From: Clostridiales bacterium
Lineage (GTDB): Bacteria > Bacillota > Clostridia > Christensenellales > UBA3700
Length of the DNA stretch: 64,000 nt
Assembly (NCBI GenBank): GCA_015055975.1
Contig: SVHF01000003.1
Location: 1 to 64,000, forward strand
Direction: 5' to 3'
Part shown: positions 30,782 through 40,513 of the stretch, one piece after another
Layout of the letters: every line of letters begins with the position of its first letter
Numbering within the stretch: the stretch's first letter is position 1
Made by a program: the position numbers and the translations under genes
The notes under the pieces: model-generated
Told to the model about the DNA's origin: nothing
What the model saw: the letters and a program-made list of their open reading frames with translations, nothing else
Database searches by the model: none

Positions 30782-32008
30782 ATGAAAAAGATTTTAGCAT
30801 GTTTATTAGTAGTTGTTTTACTATGTTCGCTATCAATTATGTTATTCTCATGCGATTCTGATGAATTAAAGAAATTGGAATATACAAATGAAAATGGTGA
30901 AGTAGTTAAAACAAATGTTAAAAAGACAGACGATCCAGAAAAGGTTACAGCAGCAGTTTGCGCATTAGCAAACAAACAAATTGATACAACTTCATTATAT
31001 AGTTTATTGGTATCAGCATCAGTAAATGCAAGTTTAGCAGGAACACAAAAAGATAAAGCTTGGGATGCAAATCTTGGGGCTTCTGCAACTGTTGGAGTTG
31101 CGCTACCTGAATATTATGAAGGCATGAAAGTTGCAGAATTTGCAAATGGATTGAAGTTATATGCAGATATTTCTGCACAAGGAAAACTTCCAAAGAATAT
31201 TGGTGCGCTAAATGATGATGACGATGAAACACCATTCCCAGATTTAACAGATACCGTAGATTTGAATGAATCATTAAAGTTATATTTAGATACAGCAAAA
31301 ATCTATACAAAAGCTGCAATTTCTGAAGGAGCCATCGCAGCTATGCCAGATTTTGAATCTTTAATTACAATGGTTAACAACAAGACAGGTAAGATTGATT
31401 TATCTTCATATTTGTCTATGATTATAGGTATGCTTGGCTTAAAGGATGATGCTATCCCTACAGTATATTCTACAATTCAAAACGCAAGCAATTCTTACAT
31501 AAAGGCAATTAATTCTTTAAATTCAAAAGATACAGATACAGATACAGAAGATCCATCTTCTATTGAAGCAAATATTGAATTTAATTATGCAAATGTTAAG
31601 AAATTTGTAGAAGCATTCAATATTAAGATTACAAAGACAAAGGGAAGCGTTGCTACATTTTCTGCAACAATTAACGCTGAATCTATGAAAAAATTAAATG
31701 AAGCTTTCCCTCCAAAAGAAGGTGAAGATCCTGAATTTAATGAAGATCTAAAAGGTTCATTTGATGTTGTTTTATCTATTGACGCTAAGACTATGTTAGA
31801 TGTTTCTTTAACAGTTACAGCTTCTGGATTTGGTGAAATGCTAGCAAATGCTGAAGAAGGCGTAGTTGTAAATACATCTTCAGCAACTATAAATGCTACG
31901 ATTTCAACACAAGGTATTCCAACAATTTCTGATGAAGAAAAAGAAGCTGCTCAAGCAATAAATGCAATGGATTTCTTATCAGAATTAATGAAAATTATTA
32001 TGGGTTAA
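30782..32008 (+). CDS. Hypothetical lipoprotein
   Basis: Signal peptide with lipobox IMLFSC; start set to ATG 30782 after AAGGAG (track start 30746 lies at the predicted TSS). Confidence 0.75.
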   Translation: MKKILACLLVVVLLCSLSIMLFSCDSDELKKLEYTNENGEVVKTNVKKTDDPEKVTAAVCALANKQIDTTSLYSLLVSASVNASLAGTQKDKAWDANLGASATVGVALPEYYEGMKVAEFANGLKLYADISAQGKLPKNIGALNDDDDETPFPDLTDTVDLNESLKLYLDTAKIYTKAAISEGAIAAMPDFESLITMVNNKTGKIDLSSYLSMIIGMLGLKDDAIPTVYSTIQNASNSYIKAINSLNSKDTDTDTEDPSSIEANIEFNYANVKKFVEAFNIKITKTKGSVATFSATINAESMKKLNEAFPPKEGEDPEFNEDLKGSFDVVLSIDAKTMLDVSLTVTASGFGEMLANAEEGVVVNTSSATINATISTQGIPTISDEEKEAAQAINAMDFLSELMKIIMG

Positions 32009-32028
32009 TATAGCAACATAATACATTA

Positions 32029-32063
32029 GGCCAGGGGTGCATAAAAAACTCCTGGCCTTTTTC
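32029..32063 (+). terminator. Rho-independent terminator
   Basis: GGCCAGGgGT...ACtCCTGGCC TTTTT. Confidence 0.85.
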
Positions 32064-32121
32064 ATTAAAAAATTTAAAATTTTATTTTAATAATATGCAT
32101 AATTGATGTATAATTATGAAT

Positions 32122-32949
32122 ATGAAAATCGGAATTTATTCAAATGAACACAAAGACAATAATTTAGTGGCAGCAAAAGCCTTGATAAATATCCTAGACA
32201 AAAAGGGTATTTCTTATTCTTTTTCAACAAACGCTGAAAATATCGATATAAAAGGTGCAATTCCACTTCAAGATTTATCTAATGATTCAGATATAGTTAT
32301 TGCATTTGGTGGTGATGGTACAATGCTTAATGTAATTTCATATATCGATGATAAAGCTATCCCAATTCTCGGCGTCAATATGGGCAAGATAGGATTTTTA
32401 ACAGAGATCGACAAAGATAATCTTGAAAAAGCAGTCGATGCGTTAATTTCGGGCAAATATCAAATTGAAACAAGAACGCTTATAAGAGCTCAAGTTCCAA
32501 CAGGCGAAAAGTTCTATGCTTTAAATGAAGCAATATTAACTTCATCGAATTCTCAAGTATCATCAATAAAGATAAACATTGACGATTCTTATACAGCAAC
32601 AGTTAGAGGAGATGGTGTATTAGTTTCAACACCAACTGGATCTACCGCATATTCACTTGCATGCAATGGTCCAATTCTTGCTCCATCTGTAAAAGGATTT
32701 ATTGTAAATACAATATGTCCTCACTCACTTCATTCTGTTCCAATTGTTGTAGATGATGGTTCAGAAATCATGTTATCTTCAAATTCTCGTAATATGAAAC
32801 TTGTTATTGATGGCAAGGATAGATATGAATTTGTAGGCGATGCTGAAATTAAGATTAGAAAAGCAAGTTTTTGTGCTTCATTTGTTAGATTGAATAATCA
32901 AAACTTTTATCAAAAATTATTACAAAAACTAAGTTTTTGGGGAGAATAA
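32122..32949 (+). CDS. nadK: NAD kinase
   Basis: IVIAFGGDGTMLNV; VSTPTGSTAYSLA; start 32116 or 32122 (see findings). Confidence 0.95.
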   Translation: MKIGIYSNEHKDNNLVAAKALINILDKKGISYSFSTNAENIDIKGAIPLQDLSNDSDIVIAFGGDGTMLNVISYIDDKAIPILGVNMGKIGFLTEIDKDNLEKAVDALISGKYQIETRTLIRAQVPTGEKFYALNEAILTSSNSQVSSIKINIDDSYTATVRGDGVLVSTPTGSTAYSLACNGPILAPSVKGFIVNTICPHSLHSVPIVVDDGSEIMLSSNSRNMKLVIDGKDRYEFVGDAEIKIRKASFCASFVRLNNQNFYQKLLQKLSFWGE

Positions 32950-32952
32950 ATT

Positions 32953-33396
32953 ATGAATCGTAGGCAAAACGCAATTATCGAATTAATTACGAAATACGAA
33001 ATCGAAAAGCAAGAGGATTTAGTAGATAAGCTAAATGAAATGGGCTTTGCATCAACTCAAGCTACAGTTTCAAGAGATATTAAACAACTTGGACTTGTTA
33101 AGATGCATGGCACAAAGAAAAAGTTTAAATATACTCAAGTTAAATATACAACCGATGGTATATCTGTAAAATTTGGCAATCTATTTAAAGAATCTGTATT
33201 ATCTATTCAAACTGCAGGAAATATGATAGTTATCCGTACCGTATCTGGTGGTGCTAACTCAGCTGCAGCATTTTTAGATAAGCAAGAATTTGAAGAAGTA
33301 TTAGGTACAATCGCAGGGGATGACTGTATATTTGCAGTAGCTTCATCTCCAGAAGCAGCACTAGATATAGCAAGAACACTAAAGAGTTATTTCTAA
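32953..33396 (+). CDS. argR: Arginine repressor ArgR
   Basis: ATVSRDIKQLGLVK...GTIAGDDCIFA. Confidence 0.94.
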   Translation: MNRRQNAIIELITKYEIEKQEDLVDKLNEMGFASTQATVSRDIKQLGLVKMHGTKKKFKYTQVKYTTDGISVKFGNLFKESVLSIQTAGNMIVIRTVSGGANSAAAFLDKQEFEEVLGTIAGDDCIFAVASSPEAALDIARTLKSYF

Positions 33397-33397
33397 T

Positions 33398-35080
33398 ATG
33401 TTAAATTCGTTACAAATCAAAAATATCGCCATAATTGATTCGCTTGAAATAAACTTTGAAAAAGGTTTAAACGTCTTGAGCGGTGAAACAGGTGCTGGTA
33501 AGTCAATTATTATTGACTCACTAAACTTTGTTTTGGGTAAGCGTGCAGATAAAACGCTTATATCTTATGGTAAAGATAGTGCTCAAGTTGTAGCATTTTT
33601 CGATATTTCAGATTGTAAGAAAGCTCAAGATATTCTAAAAGAATATGATATCGATTCAGATGATGAATTGATGATAAAGCGTACAATGACACAAGATGGC
33701 AAAAACACATGCAATATAAATGGTCAAAAAGTTACGCTTCAAATGTTAAAAGAATTAACAGAAACATTAGTAGATATCTATGGCCAAAACGATACTGCAT
33801 TTATAATGAATCCAAAAACTCATTTAGATGTATTAGATAACTTTAGCCAAGATAAAATCATTCCAAAAAAGATTAATTTATTAAAAATCTACGACGAATA
33901 TAAAGAAACCCAAAAGAAGATTAAAGAATTTGGTTCATCTCAAGATATAGCAAAAAATCTTGATCTATATGAATACCAAATTAAAGAAATAGAAGAAGCA
34001 AATATTCAAGAGGGTGAAGAGGAAGAATTAGTAGCTCTTCGCCATAAGATGAATAATTCAGAAAGATACGTAGAGGCAATATCTGGCGCATTTGAAAGCT
34101 TAAATGGATATTCAGATATGAATGCTGTAACGCTTATTTCTAATTCAATAAACGAGCTAAAAAAGCAGGCATCAGAAGATGCTCAAATTCAAGAGTTAGT
34201 AGATAGATTAGAAAGCACGAAAATTGAATTGAAAGACATTGCATCATCATTAGATGATATGGTTCAATCTTTCGATTTTTCTCCTCAAGATTTACAACGT
34301 GTAGAAGAACGTTTATCTTTGGTTAGATTAATAAAGAGAAAATATGGAGATTCTTTTGAACAAATTCAAAACTATCTAAACGACATAAAAGCAAAGGTAG
34401 ATTTCTTACAAAATGGAGAACAAGCTTTAAAAGATTTAGAAATCGATTTAGAAAATTTAGAATCAGATTTTTACGAAGCTGCAAAAGATTTAACAAAGAC
34501 AAGAAAAGAAGTAGCAAAGGAATTATCTTCGAAAATTGAAAAAGAACTTGCAGAACTTGGCATTAAGAATGCAAAATTTGAGGCAAAATTCAAAGAAATA
34601 CCAGAATCTGGAATCTACTTCGATGAAATGGATTTTTTATTCTCAGCAAACCTAGGACAACCTGTAAGAGAATTAACAAAGATTATCTCGGGCGGTGAAT
34701 TGTCTAGATTTATGCTAGCTTTAAAAAATACAATTGCAAATTTGGATAGCATAAATACTATGGTATTCGATGAAATAGATACAGGTATCTCTGGAAACAT
34801 TGCAGATACTGTAGCACAAAAGTTATATAAGATTTCTAAAAATAAGCAAGTTTTAGCAATTACTCACTTGCCACAATTGGCATCAATGGCGGATGCAAAC
34901 TTCTTAATTGAGAAATCTGTTCAAGATGGAAAAACAAAAACAAATGTAACTCGTCTTGAAAACGAAGCATTAATCGATGAATTATTGAGATTAATTGGTG
35001 GTATAAACTCTAAAGAGTTTGGTAGACCACATGCTCAAGAAATGAAGAAGAATGCAAATGAATTGAAAAAAAATATTTAA
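33398..35080 (+). CDS. recN: DNA repair protein RecN
   Basis: LSGETGAGKSIIIDSL; FDEIDTGISG; ITHLPQLAS. Confidence 0.96.
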   Translation: MLNSLQIKNIAIIDSLEINFEKGLNVLSGETGAGKSIIIDSLNFVLGKRADKTLISYGKDSAQVVAFFDISDCKKAQDILKEYDIDSDDELMIKRTMTQDGKNTCNINGQKVTLQMLKELTETLVDIYGQNDTAFIMNPKTHLDVLDNFSQDKIIPKKINLLKIYDEYKETQKKIKEFGSSQDIAKNLDLYEYQIKEIEEANIQEGEEEELVALRHKMNNSERYVEAISGAFESLNGYSDMNAVTLISNSINELKKQASEDAQIQELVDRLESTKIELKDIASSLDDMVQSFDFSPQDLQRVEERLSLVRLIKRKYGDSFEQIQNYLNDIKAKVDFLQNGEQALKDLEIDLENLESDFYEAAKDLTKTRKEVAKELSSKIEKELAELGIKNAKFEAKFKEIPESGIYFDEMDFLFSANLGQPVRELTKIISGGELSRFMLALKNTIANLDSINTMVFDEIDTGISGNIADTVAQKLYKISKNKQVLAITHLPQLASMADANFLIEKSVQDGKTKTNVTRLENEALIDELLRLIGGINSKEFGRPHAQEMKKNANELKKNI

Positions 35081-35098
35081 TATATAAGGAGTATAGAT

Positions 35099-36529
35099 AT
35101 GGCATTACCTTACGTAGATCCACTAACAACTAGATACGCAACAAAGCCTATGCTAGACATGTTCTCAGAAGAAACTCGTATGATTCTTTGGAGAAAACTA
35201 TGGGTAGCGTTAGCAGAAAGCGAAAAAGAATTAGGCTTAAACATTACTGATGAGCAAGTAAACGAATTAAAAGCTCATGTAACAGATATCAACTTTGATG
35301 TCGCAAAGGCAAGAGAAAAGGTTTGTCGTCACGACGTTATGGCATATGTTTATGCATATGGTCAACAATGTCCAAAAGCTGAACCAATTATTCACCTTGG
35401 TGCTACATCTTGTTATGTAACAGATAACTCTGATGCAATTATTTATCATGATGCATTAGTCCTTGTTAAAAACAAGTTAGTTAACGTTATGGATAAGCTT
35501 GCAAAATTTGCTAAAGAATATGCAGGTCTTCCAACACTTGGATATACACACCTTCAACCTGCACAATTAGTAACAGTTGGAAAAAGAGCAGCTTTATGGC
35601 TTCAAGATTTGCTATTTGATTATCAAAATATAGAATATTTGTTAGATAACACTAGATTAAGAGGCGTAAAGGGCACAACTGGAACTCAAGCAAGTTTCTT
35701 AGAATTATTTGATGGGGATCACGAAAAGGTAAAACAATTAAACAAATTAGTTGTAAAGAAGATGGGATTTGATAAAACATTTGCTGTCTCTGGACAAACA
35801 TATACAAGAAAGTATGACTATAACATCTTATCTGGACTTTCTCAAATTGCACAATCTGCATACAAGTTCGCTAACGATGTAAGAATACTTCAAAGCTTCA
35901 AGGAAATAGAAGAACCATTTGAAAAGAATCAAATTGGTTCATCAGCAATGGCATATAAGAGAAATCCTATGCGTTCTGAAAGAATCTGTTCGCTTGCTAG
36001 ATATGCCATGAATTTACCAGGAAATGCAGCTCAAACAGCAGCAACACAATGGATGGAAAGAACTTTGGACGATTCTGCTAATCGTAGATTAGTTATGGCT
36101 CAAGCTTTCTTATCTATAGATGCTATCTTAGAAATCTACATGAACGTTGTAGATGGTATGGTTGTATATGATAAAATCATCAATAAGCGTGTAATGGCTG
36201 AACTTCCATTTATGTCTACAGAAGTTATCTTAATGGAATGCGTTAAAGCTGGTGGAGATAGACAATTCTTACACGAAAGAATTAGAGTGCATTCTATGGA
36301 AGCTGCTATGCAAGTTAAGAAAGAAGGTAAAGATAACGACCTAATCGAAAGAATTAAGGGTGATGAAGCATTTGCTGCAATCAAAGATAAGATTGATTCT
36401 ATCTTAGATCCAAAGAACTTCATCGGTCGTGCTAAAGAACAAACACTAGAATTTATAGAAGAGGAAATCAATCCAATTCTAAAGAAAAATGCTGACATAC
36501 TAGGTGCGCAAGGAGTCGTAAACGTATAA
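35099..36529 (+). CDS. purB: Adenylosuccinate lyase
   Basis: GSSAMAYKRNPMRSERICSLAR signature. Confidence 0.96.
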   Translation: MALPYVDPLTTRYATKPMLDMFSEETRMILWRKLWVALAESEKELGLNITDEQVNELKAHVTDINFDVAKAREKVCRHDVMAYVYAYGQQCPKAEPIIHLGATSCYVTDNSDAIIYHDALVLVKNKLVNVMDKLAKFAKEYAGLPTLGYTHLQPAQLVTVGKRAALWLQDLLFDYQNIEYLLDNTRLRGVKGTTGTQASFLELFDGDHEKVKQLNKLVVKKMGFDKTFAVSGQTYTRKYDYNILSGLSQIAQSAYKFANDVRILQSFKEIEEPFEKNQIGSSAMAYKRNPMRSERICSLARYAMNLPGNAAQTAATQWMERTLDDSANRRLVMAQAFLSIDAILEIYMNVVDGMVVYDKIINKRVMAELPFMSTEVILMECVKAGGDRQFLHERIRVHSMEAAMQVKKEGKDNDLIERIKGDEAFAAIKDKIDSILDPKNFIGRAKEQTLEFIEEEINPILKKNADILGAQGVVNV

Positions 36530-36533
36530 AAAT

Positions 36534-36557
36534 AAGTACTAAGTTAACTTAGTACTT
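36534..36557 (-). terminator. Palindromic terminator of tRNA-Trp
   Basis: Perfect 24-bp palindrome AAGTACTAAGTTAACTTAGTACTT followed on the - strand by ATTTTTA. Confidence 0.55.
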
Positions 36558-36559
36558 GT

Positions 36560-36634
36560 TGGCAGGGGAGACGCGACTCGAACACGCAACCGACGGTTTT
36601 GGAGACCGTAGCCCTACCATTGGGCCACTCCCCT
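36560..36634 (-). tRNA. tRNA-Trp (anticodon CCA), 3' CCA encoded
   Basis: Reverse complement AGGGGAGTGGCCCAATGGTAGGGCTACGGTCTCCAAAACCGTCGGTTGCGTGTTCGAGTCGCGTCTCCCCTGCCA folds as cloverleaf; loop CTCCAAA. Confidence 0.95.
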
Positions 36635-36700
36635 AAGAGCATTATTATTATATATGCGAAGATTTTTAGTGTCAAGGGAAAAAGGAGAAGAAAAAACAAA

Positions 36701-37489
36701 ATGGAATATAGATATAAATTAGGGTTTTTAGGTGCTGGAAATATGGCTAAAGCTATTGCAAATGGCATCATAAAATCAAACATTTTAAAAGCAGACGAAG
36801 TTGTAATGTCTGATCCATTTGTAACAGGTAATGTTGCTGGAATAAAAGTTATAAATGATAACAAAGTTATCTTCAATGATTGTGAATATGTATTGCTTGC
36901 TGTAAAACCACAAATTTTCAATCAAATTGTAGATGAACTAAAAGAAACAAAAGTTAAGAATGTTATATCAATTATGGCAGGCGTTAAAATGGCCAAAATA
37001 AAGAACATTTTGCCTAACGCTCAAGTAATTAGAATAATGCCTAATCTTCCAGCCTCTGTTGGCGCAGGAATGGCTGGCATTGCAAAGGACAATAATGCAT
37101 CAAAAGAAGCAAACGAATTTACTAAGGCTATTTTTGATTCAGTTGGTAAAGCAATATTTGTAAACGAATCTGATTTAGATGCAGTAACTGCAATATCTGG
37201 ATCTGGTCCTGCATATGTATATTACTTTATTCAATCTATGATAAAAGGTGGTATAAAGAATGGTCTTTCAGAAGAAGCAGCAAAAGAATTAACTCTTCAA
37301 ACATTCGTTGGTGCAGTTGAGATGGTAAAGCATTCTAATGATGATTTAGACACTATGATTGATAGAGTTTGCTCAAAAGGTGGCACTACTATTCAAGCAA
37401 TTGATACTTTTAGATCTTATGATCTAGATGATAAAATAATAGAGGGTATCGATAAGTGTAGAATAAGAAGTGAGGAGCTTTCTAAATAA
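36701..37489 (+). CDS. proC: Pyrroline-5-carboxylate reductase
   Basis: LGFLGAGNMAKAIANGI...SGSGPAYVYYFIQSM; start at ATG 36701 (track start 36599 runs through the tRNA). Confidence 0.95.
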   Translation: MEYRYKLGFLGAGNMAKAIANGIIKSNILKADEVVMSDPFVTGNVAGIKVINDNKVIFNDCEYVLLAVKPQIFNQIVDELKETKVKNVISIMAGVKMAKIKNILPNAQVIRIMPNLPASVGAGMAGIAKDNNASKEANEFTKAIFDSVGKAIFVNESDLDAVTAISGSGPAYVYYFIQSMIKGGIKNGLSEEAAKELTLQTFVGAVEMVKHSNDDLDTMIDRVCSKGGTTIQAIDTFRSYDLDDKIIEGIDKCRIRSEELSK

Positions 37490-37926
37490 TGAAAAAAGTT
37501 ACAATCTATACAGATGGTGCATGTTCTGGAAATCCTGGTCCTGGTGGATGGGGCGCTGTTTTGATGTATAACGGCGTTGAAAAGGAAATGTCTGGAGCAG
37601 AAAAAGAAACGACAAATAATAGAATGGAATTATTTGCCGCCATTTCTGCGCTTCGTGCACTAAAAGAACCATGCGAAGTGGACTTATATTCTGATTCTGC
37701 ATATCTTTGTAACGCAATAAATGAAGGCTGGTTATTTGATTGGAAACAAAAAAATTGGAGAAATTCAAATAAAAAAGATGTTAAAAATGTAGATTTATGG
37801 GAAGAATTAATTACATTAATGGGACTTCATAGAATTACATTTATAAAAGTAAAAGGTCACGCTGATAACGTGTACAACAATAGATGTGATAAATTAGCAA
37901 CATCAGCTATACTAACAATAAAATAA
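37489..37926 (+). CDS. rnhA: Ribonuclease HI
   Basis: VTIYTDGACSGNPGPGGWGAVL; TTNNRMEL; VKGHADNVYNNRCD. Confidence 0.96.
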   Translation: MKKVTIYTDGACSGNPGPGGWGAVLMYNGVEKEMSGAEKETTNNRMELFAAISALRALKEPCEVDLYSDSAYLCNAINEGWLFDWKQKNWRNSNKKDVKNVDLWEELITLMGLHRITFIKVKGHADNVYNNRCDKLATSAILTIK

Positions 37927-37935
37927 GGGGAAATT

Positions 37936-38853
37936 ATGTGTTTAATTAGTAGAAAAGTATTCTTTACGATGTTTAAAAGAAATCCAAATGCAAATCATGA
38001 CAATGATAACAACATTGAAGATCCAACAAGAAACAAATTGATGGGCCCACATTTGGATGATTATGTGGCAACAAAGATTGAAACTCAAGAAAAGTTCACG
38101 AATTTGCCATTTGAAATATTAACTATAACAACTGAAGATGGAATTAAATTGGTTGGTAGATTATTGAGAAATGAAAAACCTTCTCAAAAAACAGCTATTT
38201 TAATCCATGGATATAACTCATATGGTACAAGAGAATATTGCTATACTGGATTTAAATATTTAGATGCAGGATACAATATCTTTATGCCAGATAACCGTGC
38301 TTGTGGAGATTCTGAAGGAGAATATTGTACATTTGGGTTAAAAGAAAGCGAAGATGTTAAGCTTTGGATAGCAGAAATCAATAAAATCTTCCCAAAGGGT
38401 GAAATTGTACTTCAAGGATCATCTTTGGGTGGGGCAACAGTATTGATGTTATCTAATCAAGATTTACCAAAGAATGTTAAAGCAATCGTTTCAGATTGTT
38501 CATATTCTTCAATGGTAACGGAATTTAAGCATCTTGCTGGATATCTAATTGGAGTTCCTGCATTCCCAGTTATGCAATTTACAGAAATGTATTTTAAAAG
38601 ATGCTGTGGTTGCGATTTTAAAACAAAATCACCACTAAAATCTGTAAAACAAGCAAAGCTTCCAATCCTATTTATACATGGGGAAGCCGACAGATTCATT
38701 CCAAAGGAACAATGTCAAGAATTATATGATGCATGTGCATCAGAAAAAGAAATCCTATATGTACCAGAAGCTGGTCACGTTGGAGCATATGTACAAGGAA
38801 AAGATATGTATTTTAATACATTATTTAATTTCTTAGCAAAATATACAAAATAA
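37936..38853 (+). CDS. Alpha/beta hydrolase
   Basis: AILIHGYNSYGTRE...LQGSSLGGATVLM...HGEADRFIP; start could be 37972. Confidence 0.85.
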   Translation: MCLISRKVFFTMFKRNPNANHDNDNNIEDPTRNKLMGPHLDDYVATKIETQEKFTNLPFEILTITTEDGIKLVGRLLRNEKPSQKTAILIHGYNSYGTREYCYTGFKYLDAGYNIFMPDNRACGDSEGEYCTFGLKESEDVKLWIAEINKIFPKGEIVLQGSSLGGATVLMLSNQDLPKNVKAIVSDCSYSSMVTEFKHLAGYLIGVPAFPVMQFTEMYFKRCCGCDFKTKSPLKSVKQAKLPILFIHGEADRFIPKEQCQELYDACASEKEILYVPEAGHVGAYVQGKDMYFNTLFNFLAKYTK

Positions 38854-38879
38854 ATATCATTTAAAAGGAGAGCACAAAA

Positions 38880-39599
38880 ATGAATGATTTATTAAAAAAA
38901 GCTATCGCTGAATGTGTTGGTACATTCGTGCTAGTATTCGTAGCATGTGGTGTAGCTGGCGCAACAGGTGGTAGTTTAGTAGCAACATCTTTAGCATTCG
39001 GTTTAACAATCGTTGCTATGGCTTATTCTGTAGGAAGAGTTAGTGGATGCCACATCAATCCTGCAGTATCTTTAGGATGTCTTTTAACAAAGAGAATGAC
39101 ACTTAAAGAATTCGGCGTATACGTATGCGCTCAAATTATCGGTGGTTTCTTAGGCGCTGTATTAGTATTTGGTATCTTCAAGATGGCAAATGTTAATCCA
39201 CTTGGGGATGCTTGTAACTATGCTGTTGGATTTGGTGCAAATGGTTTAACAGCTGGCGGAATCGTTGGAGGACTTATCACAGAAATCGTTTTAACATGTA
39301 TTTTCGTATATGCTATTTTAAACGTTACTGATGAAAAGGCTGGAAATGGTAAGATCGCTGGTATCGTTATCGGTTTAACATTAACACTTGTTCACCTAAT
39401 TGGTATCAATTTAACAGGAACATCTGTAAACCCAGCTAGAAGTATCGCTACAGCTATTTCTGCTGCTATTTACAATGGTACAACTGATGCACTTGCTCAA
39501 ATTTGGATCTTCATCGTAGGACCTTTAGCTGGTGCTGCTTTAGCTGCTTGCTTATATTCTATTTTGAATACAGAAAAAGCAGAAAAAGAAAACGCTTAG
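38880..39599 (+). CDS. MIP-family aquaporin
   Basis: Polytopic with two NPA motifs HINPAVS and SVNPARS. Confidence 0.93.
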   Translation: MNDLLKKAIAECVGTFVLVFVACGVAGATGGSLVATSLAFGLTIVAMAYSVGRVSGCHINPAVSLGCLLTKRMTLKEFGVYVCAQIIGGFLGAVLVFGIFKMANVNPLGDACNYAVGFGANGLTAGGIVGGLITEIVLTCIFVYAILNVTDEKAGNGKIAGIVIGLTLTLVHLIGINLTGTSVNPARSIATAISAAIYNGTTDALAQIWIFIVGPLAGAALAACLYSILNTEKAEKENA

Positions 39600-39624
39600 T
39601 TAGAATTTAAAACCAAAAGTTTTG

Positions 39625-39668
39625 ATATGCACATCTTGTTTTGCAGGAAGTGCATATTTTTTTTGTAT
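39625..39668 (+). terminator. Rho-independent terminator after aquaporin
   Basis: ATATGCAC...GTGCATAT followed by T-run. Confidence 0.75.
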
Positions 39669-39716
39669 TTTTTTTGCTATTTGTGGCAAGTTTGTTGCAC
39701 TTGATTATGTATTATT

Positions 39717-39806
39717 AAAGTAGTTAGTTCTACTTTGAATCGATTGCAATAGGCATCGAGATACTATTAGCTGACTTTGAGGGCATCGAGTCAGCTAATT
39801 TTCTTT
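39717..39806 (+). ncRNA. Candidate small structured RNA with intrinsic terminator
   Basis: Three consecutive inverted repeats (39717-39736, 39740-39759, 39767-39798), the last followed by TTTTCTTT; no ORF; sits between convergent genes. Confidence 0.4.
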
Positions 39807-40410
39807 ATATTGAATTAATAATTAAATTATATAAAGCGTTAGCTAAACTAAGATGAGCATCTTTTGTTAAATGTAATCCATCTTGACCCACATCTAAGAT
39901 ATTATTTGGAACAAATTGACAATTATTTAATTTTGCTAGATATTCATAGGCTTTTTCGAAATCTTTTGATTTAATTTTTGCGTTTTCAAAGCCTTCAAAG
40001 TTCGAATTTTCAATTTCTTTAGGAATTACGATAATTATCTTAGTATTTGGTGAAATTTGTTTAATTTTGCCAATTATGAGCTCATCTAAAGCAAGCGCTG
40101 CATCAAAAGCGTTAAAAGTGAAGTAGTCTTTCATGTCGTTAGAACCTAAAAACAATATCAATAAATCAACAGGCATATGAGATTTAAAACAATTTTCAAA
40201 ATGTCTTTTTGCAATATACTCATCGCCTGAATGCTTTGGATCTTGATTTGCAATGGTTCTTGAGCATAGACCTTCTTCTATAATTTCATAATCATTTCCA
40301 AGCAATTTTTGCAAAACCATAGGATATCTTATATCTTCTGGATACCTTTCATGCTTGCCATTTGGGATATATCCCCATGTATTTGAATCGCCATAACATA
40401 ATATTCTCAT
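39805..40410 (-). CDS. SGNH/GDSL-type hydrolase
   Basis: RILCYGDSNTWGY; LFLGSNDMKD; DGLHLTKDAH catalytic blocks. Confidence 0.9.
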   Translation of the reverse strand: MRILCYGDSNTWGYIPNGKHERYPEDIRYPMVLQKLLGNDYEIIEEGLCSRTIANQDPKHSGDEYIAKRHFENCFKSHMPVDLLILFLGSNDMKDYFTFNAFDAALALDELIIGKIKQISPNTKIIIVIPKEIENSNFEGFENAKIKSKDFEKAYEYLAKLNNCQFVPNNILDVGQDGLHLTKDAHLSLANALYNLIINSI

Positions 40411-40416
40411 GCCTAT

Positions 40417-40446
40417 ATTATATATATTGGATTAATTTGTTTGCAA
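40417..40446 (-). promoter_or_regulatory. Promoter of SGNH hydrolase gene
   Basis: - strand TTGCAA-18 nt-TATAAT ending 6 nt before ATG. Confidence 0.65.
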
Positions 40447-40513
40447 TAAATTGTAAATATCTATAGAATAGATAATGACGATTATATTTCAAGAAAATAT
40501 AAGAGGAGTTTAA

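Noticed and set aside
30945-31319. 124-aa antisense ORF in the second lipoprotein gene
   Set aside because: Compositional (Leu/His/Gln-rich) antisense artefact with no start signals.
36544-36921. 125-aa - strand ORF and the 5' extension of the proC ORF (36599-36700)
   Set aside because: Both read through the tRNA-Trp gene; proC has a proper SD and start at 36701.
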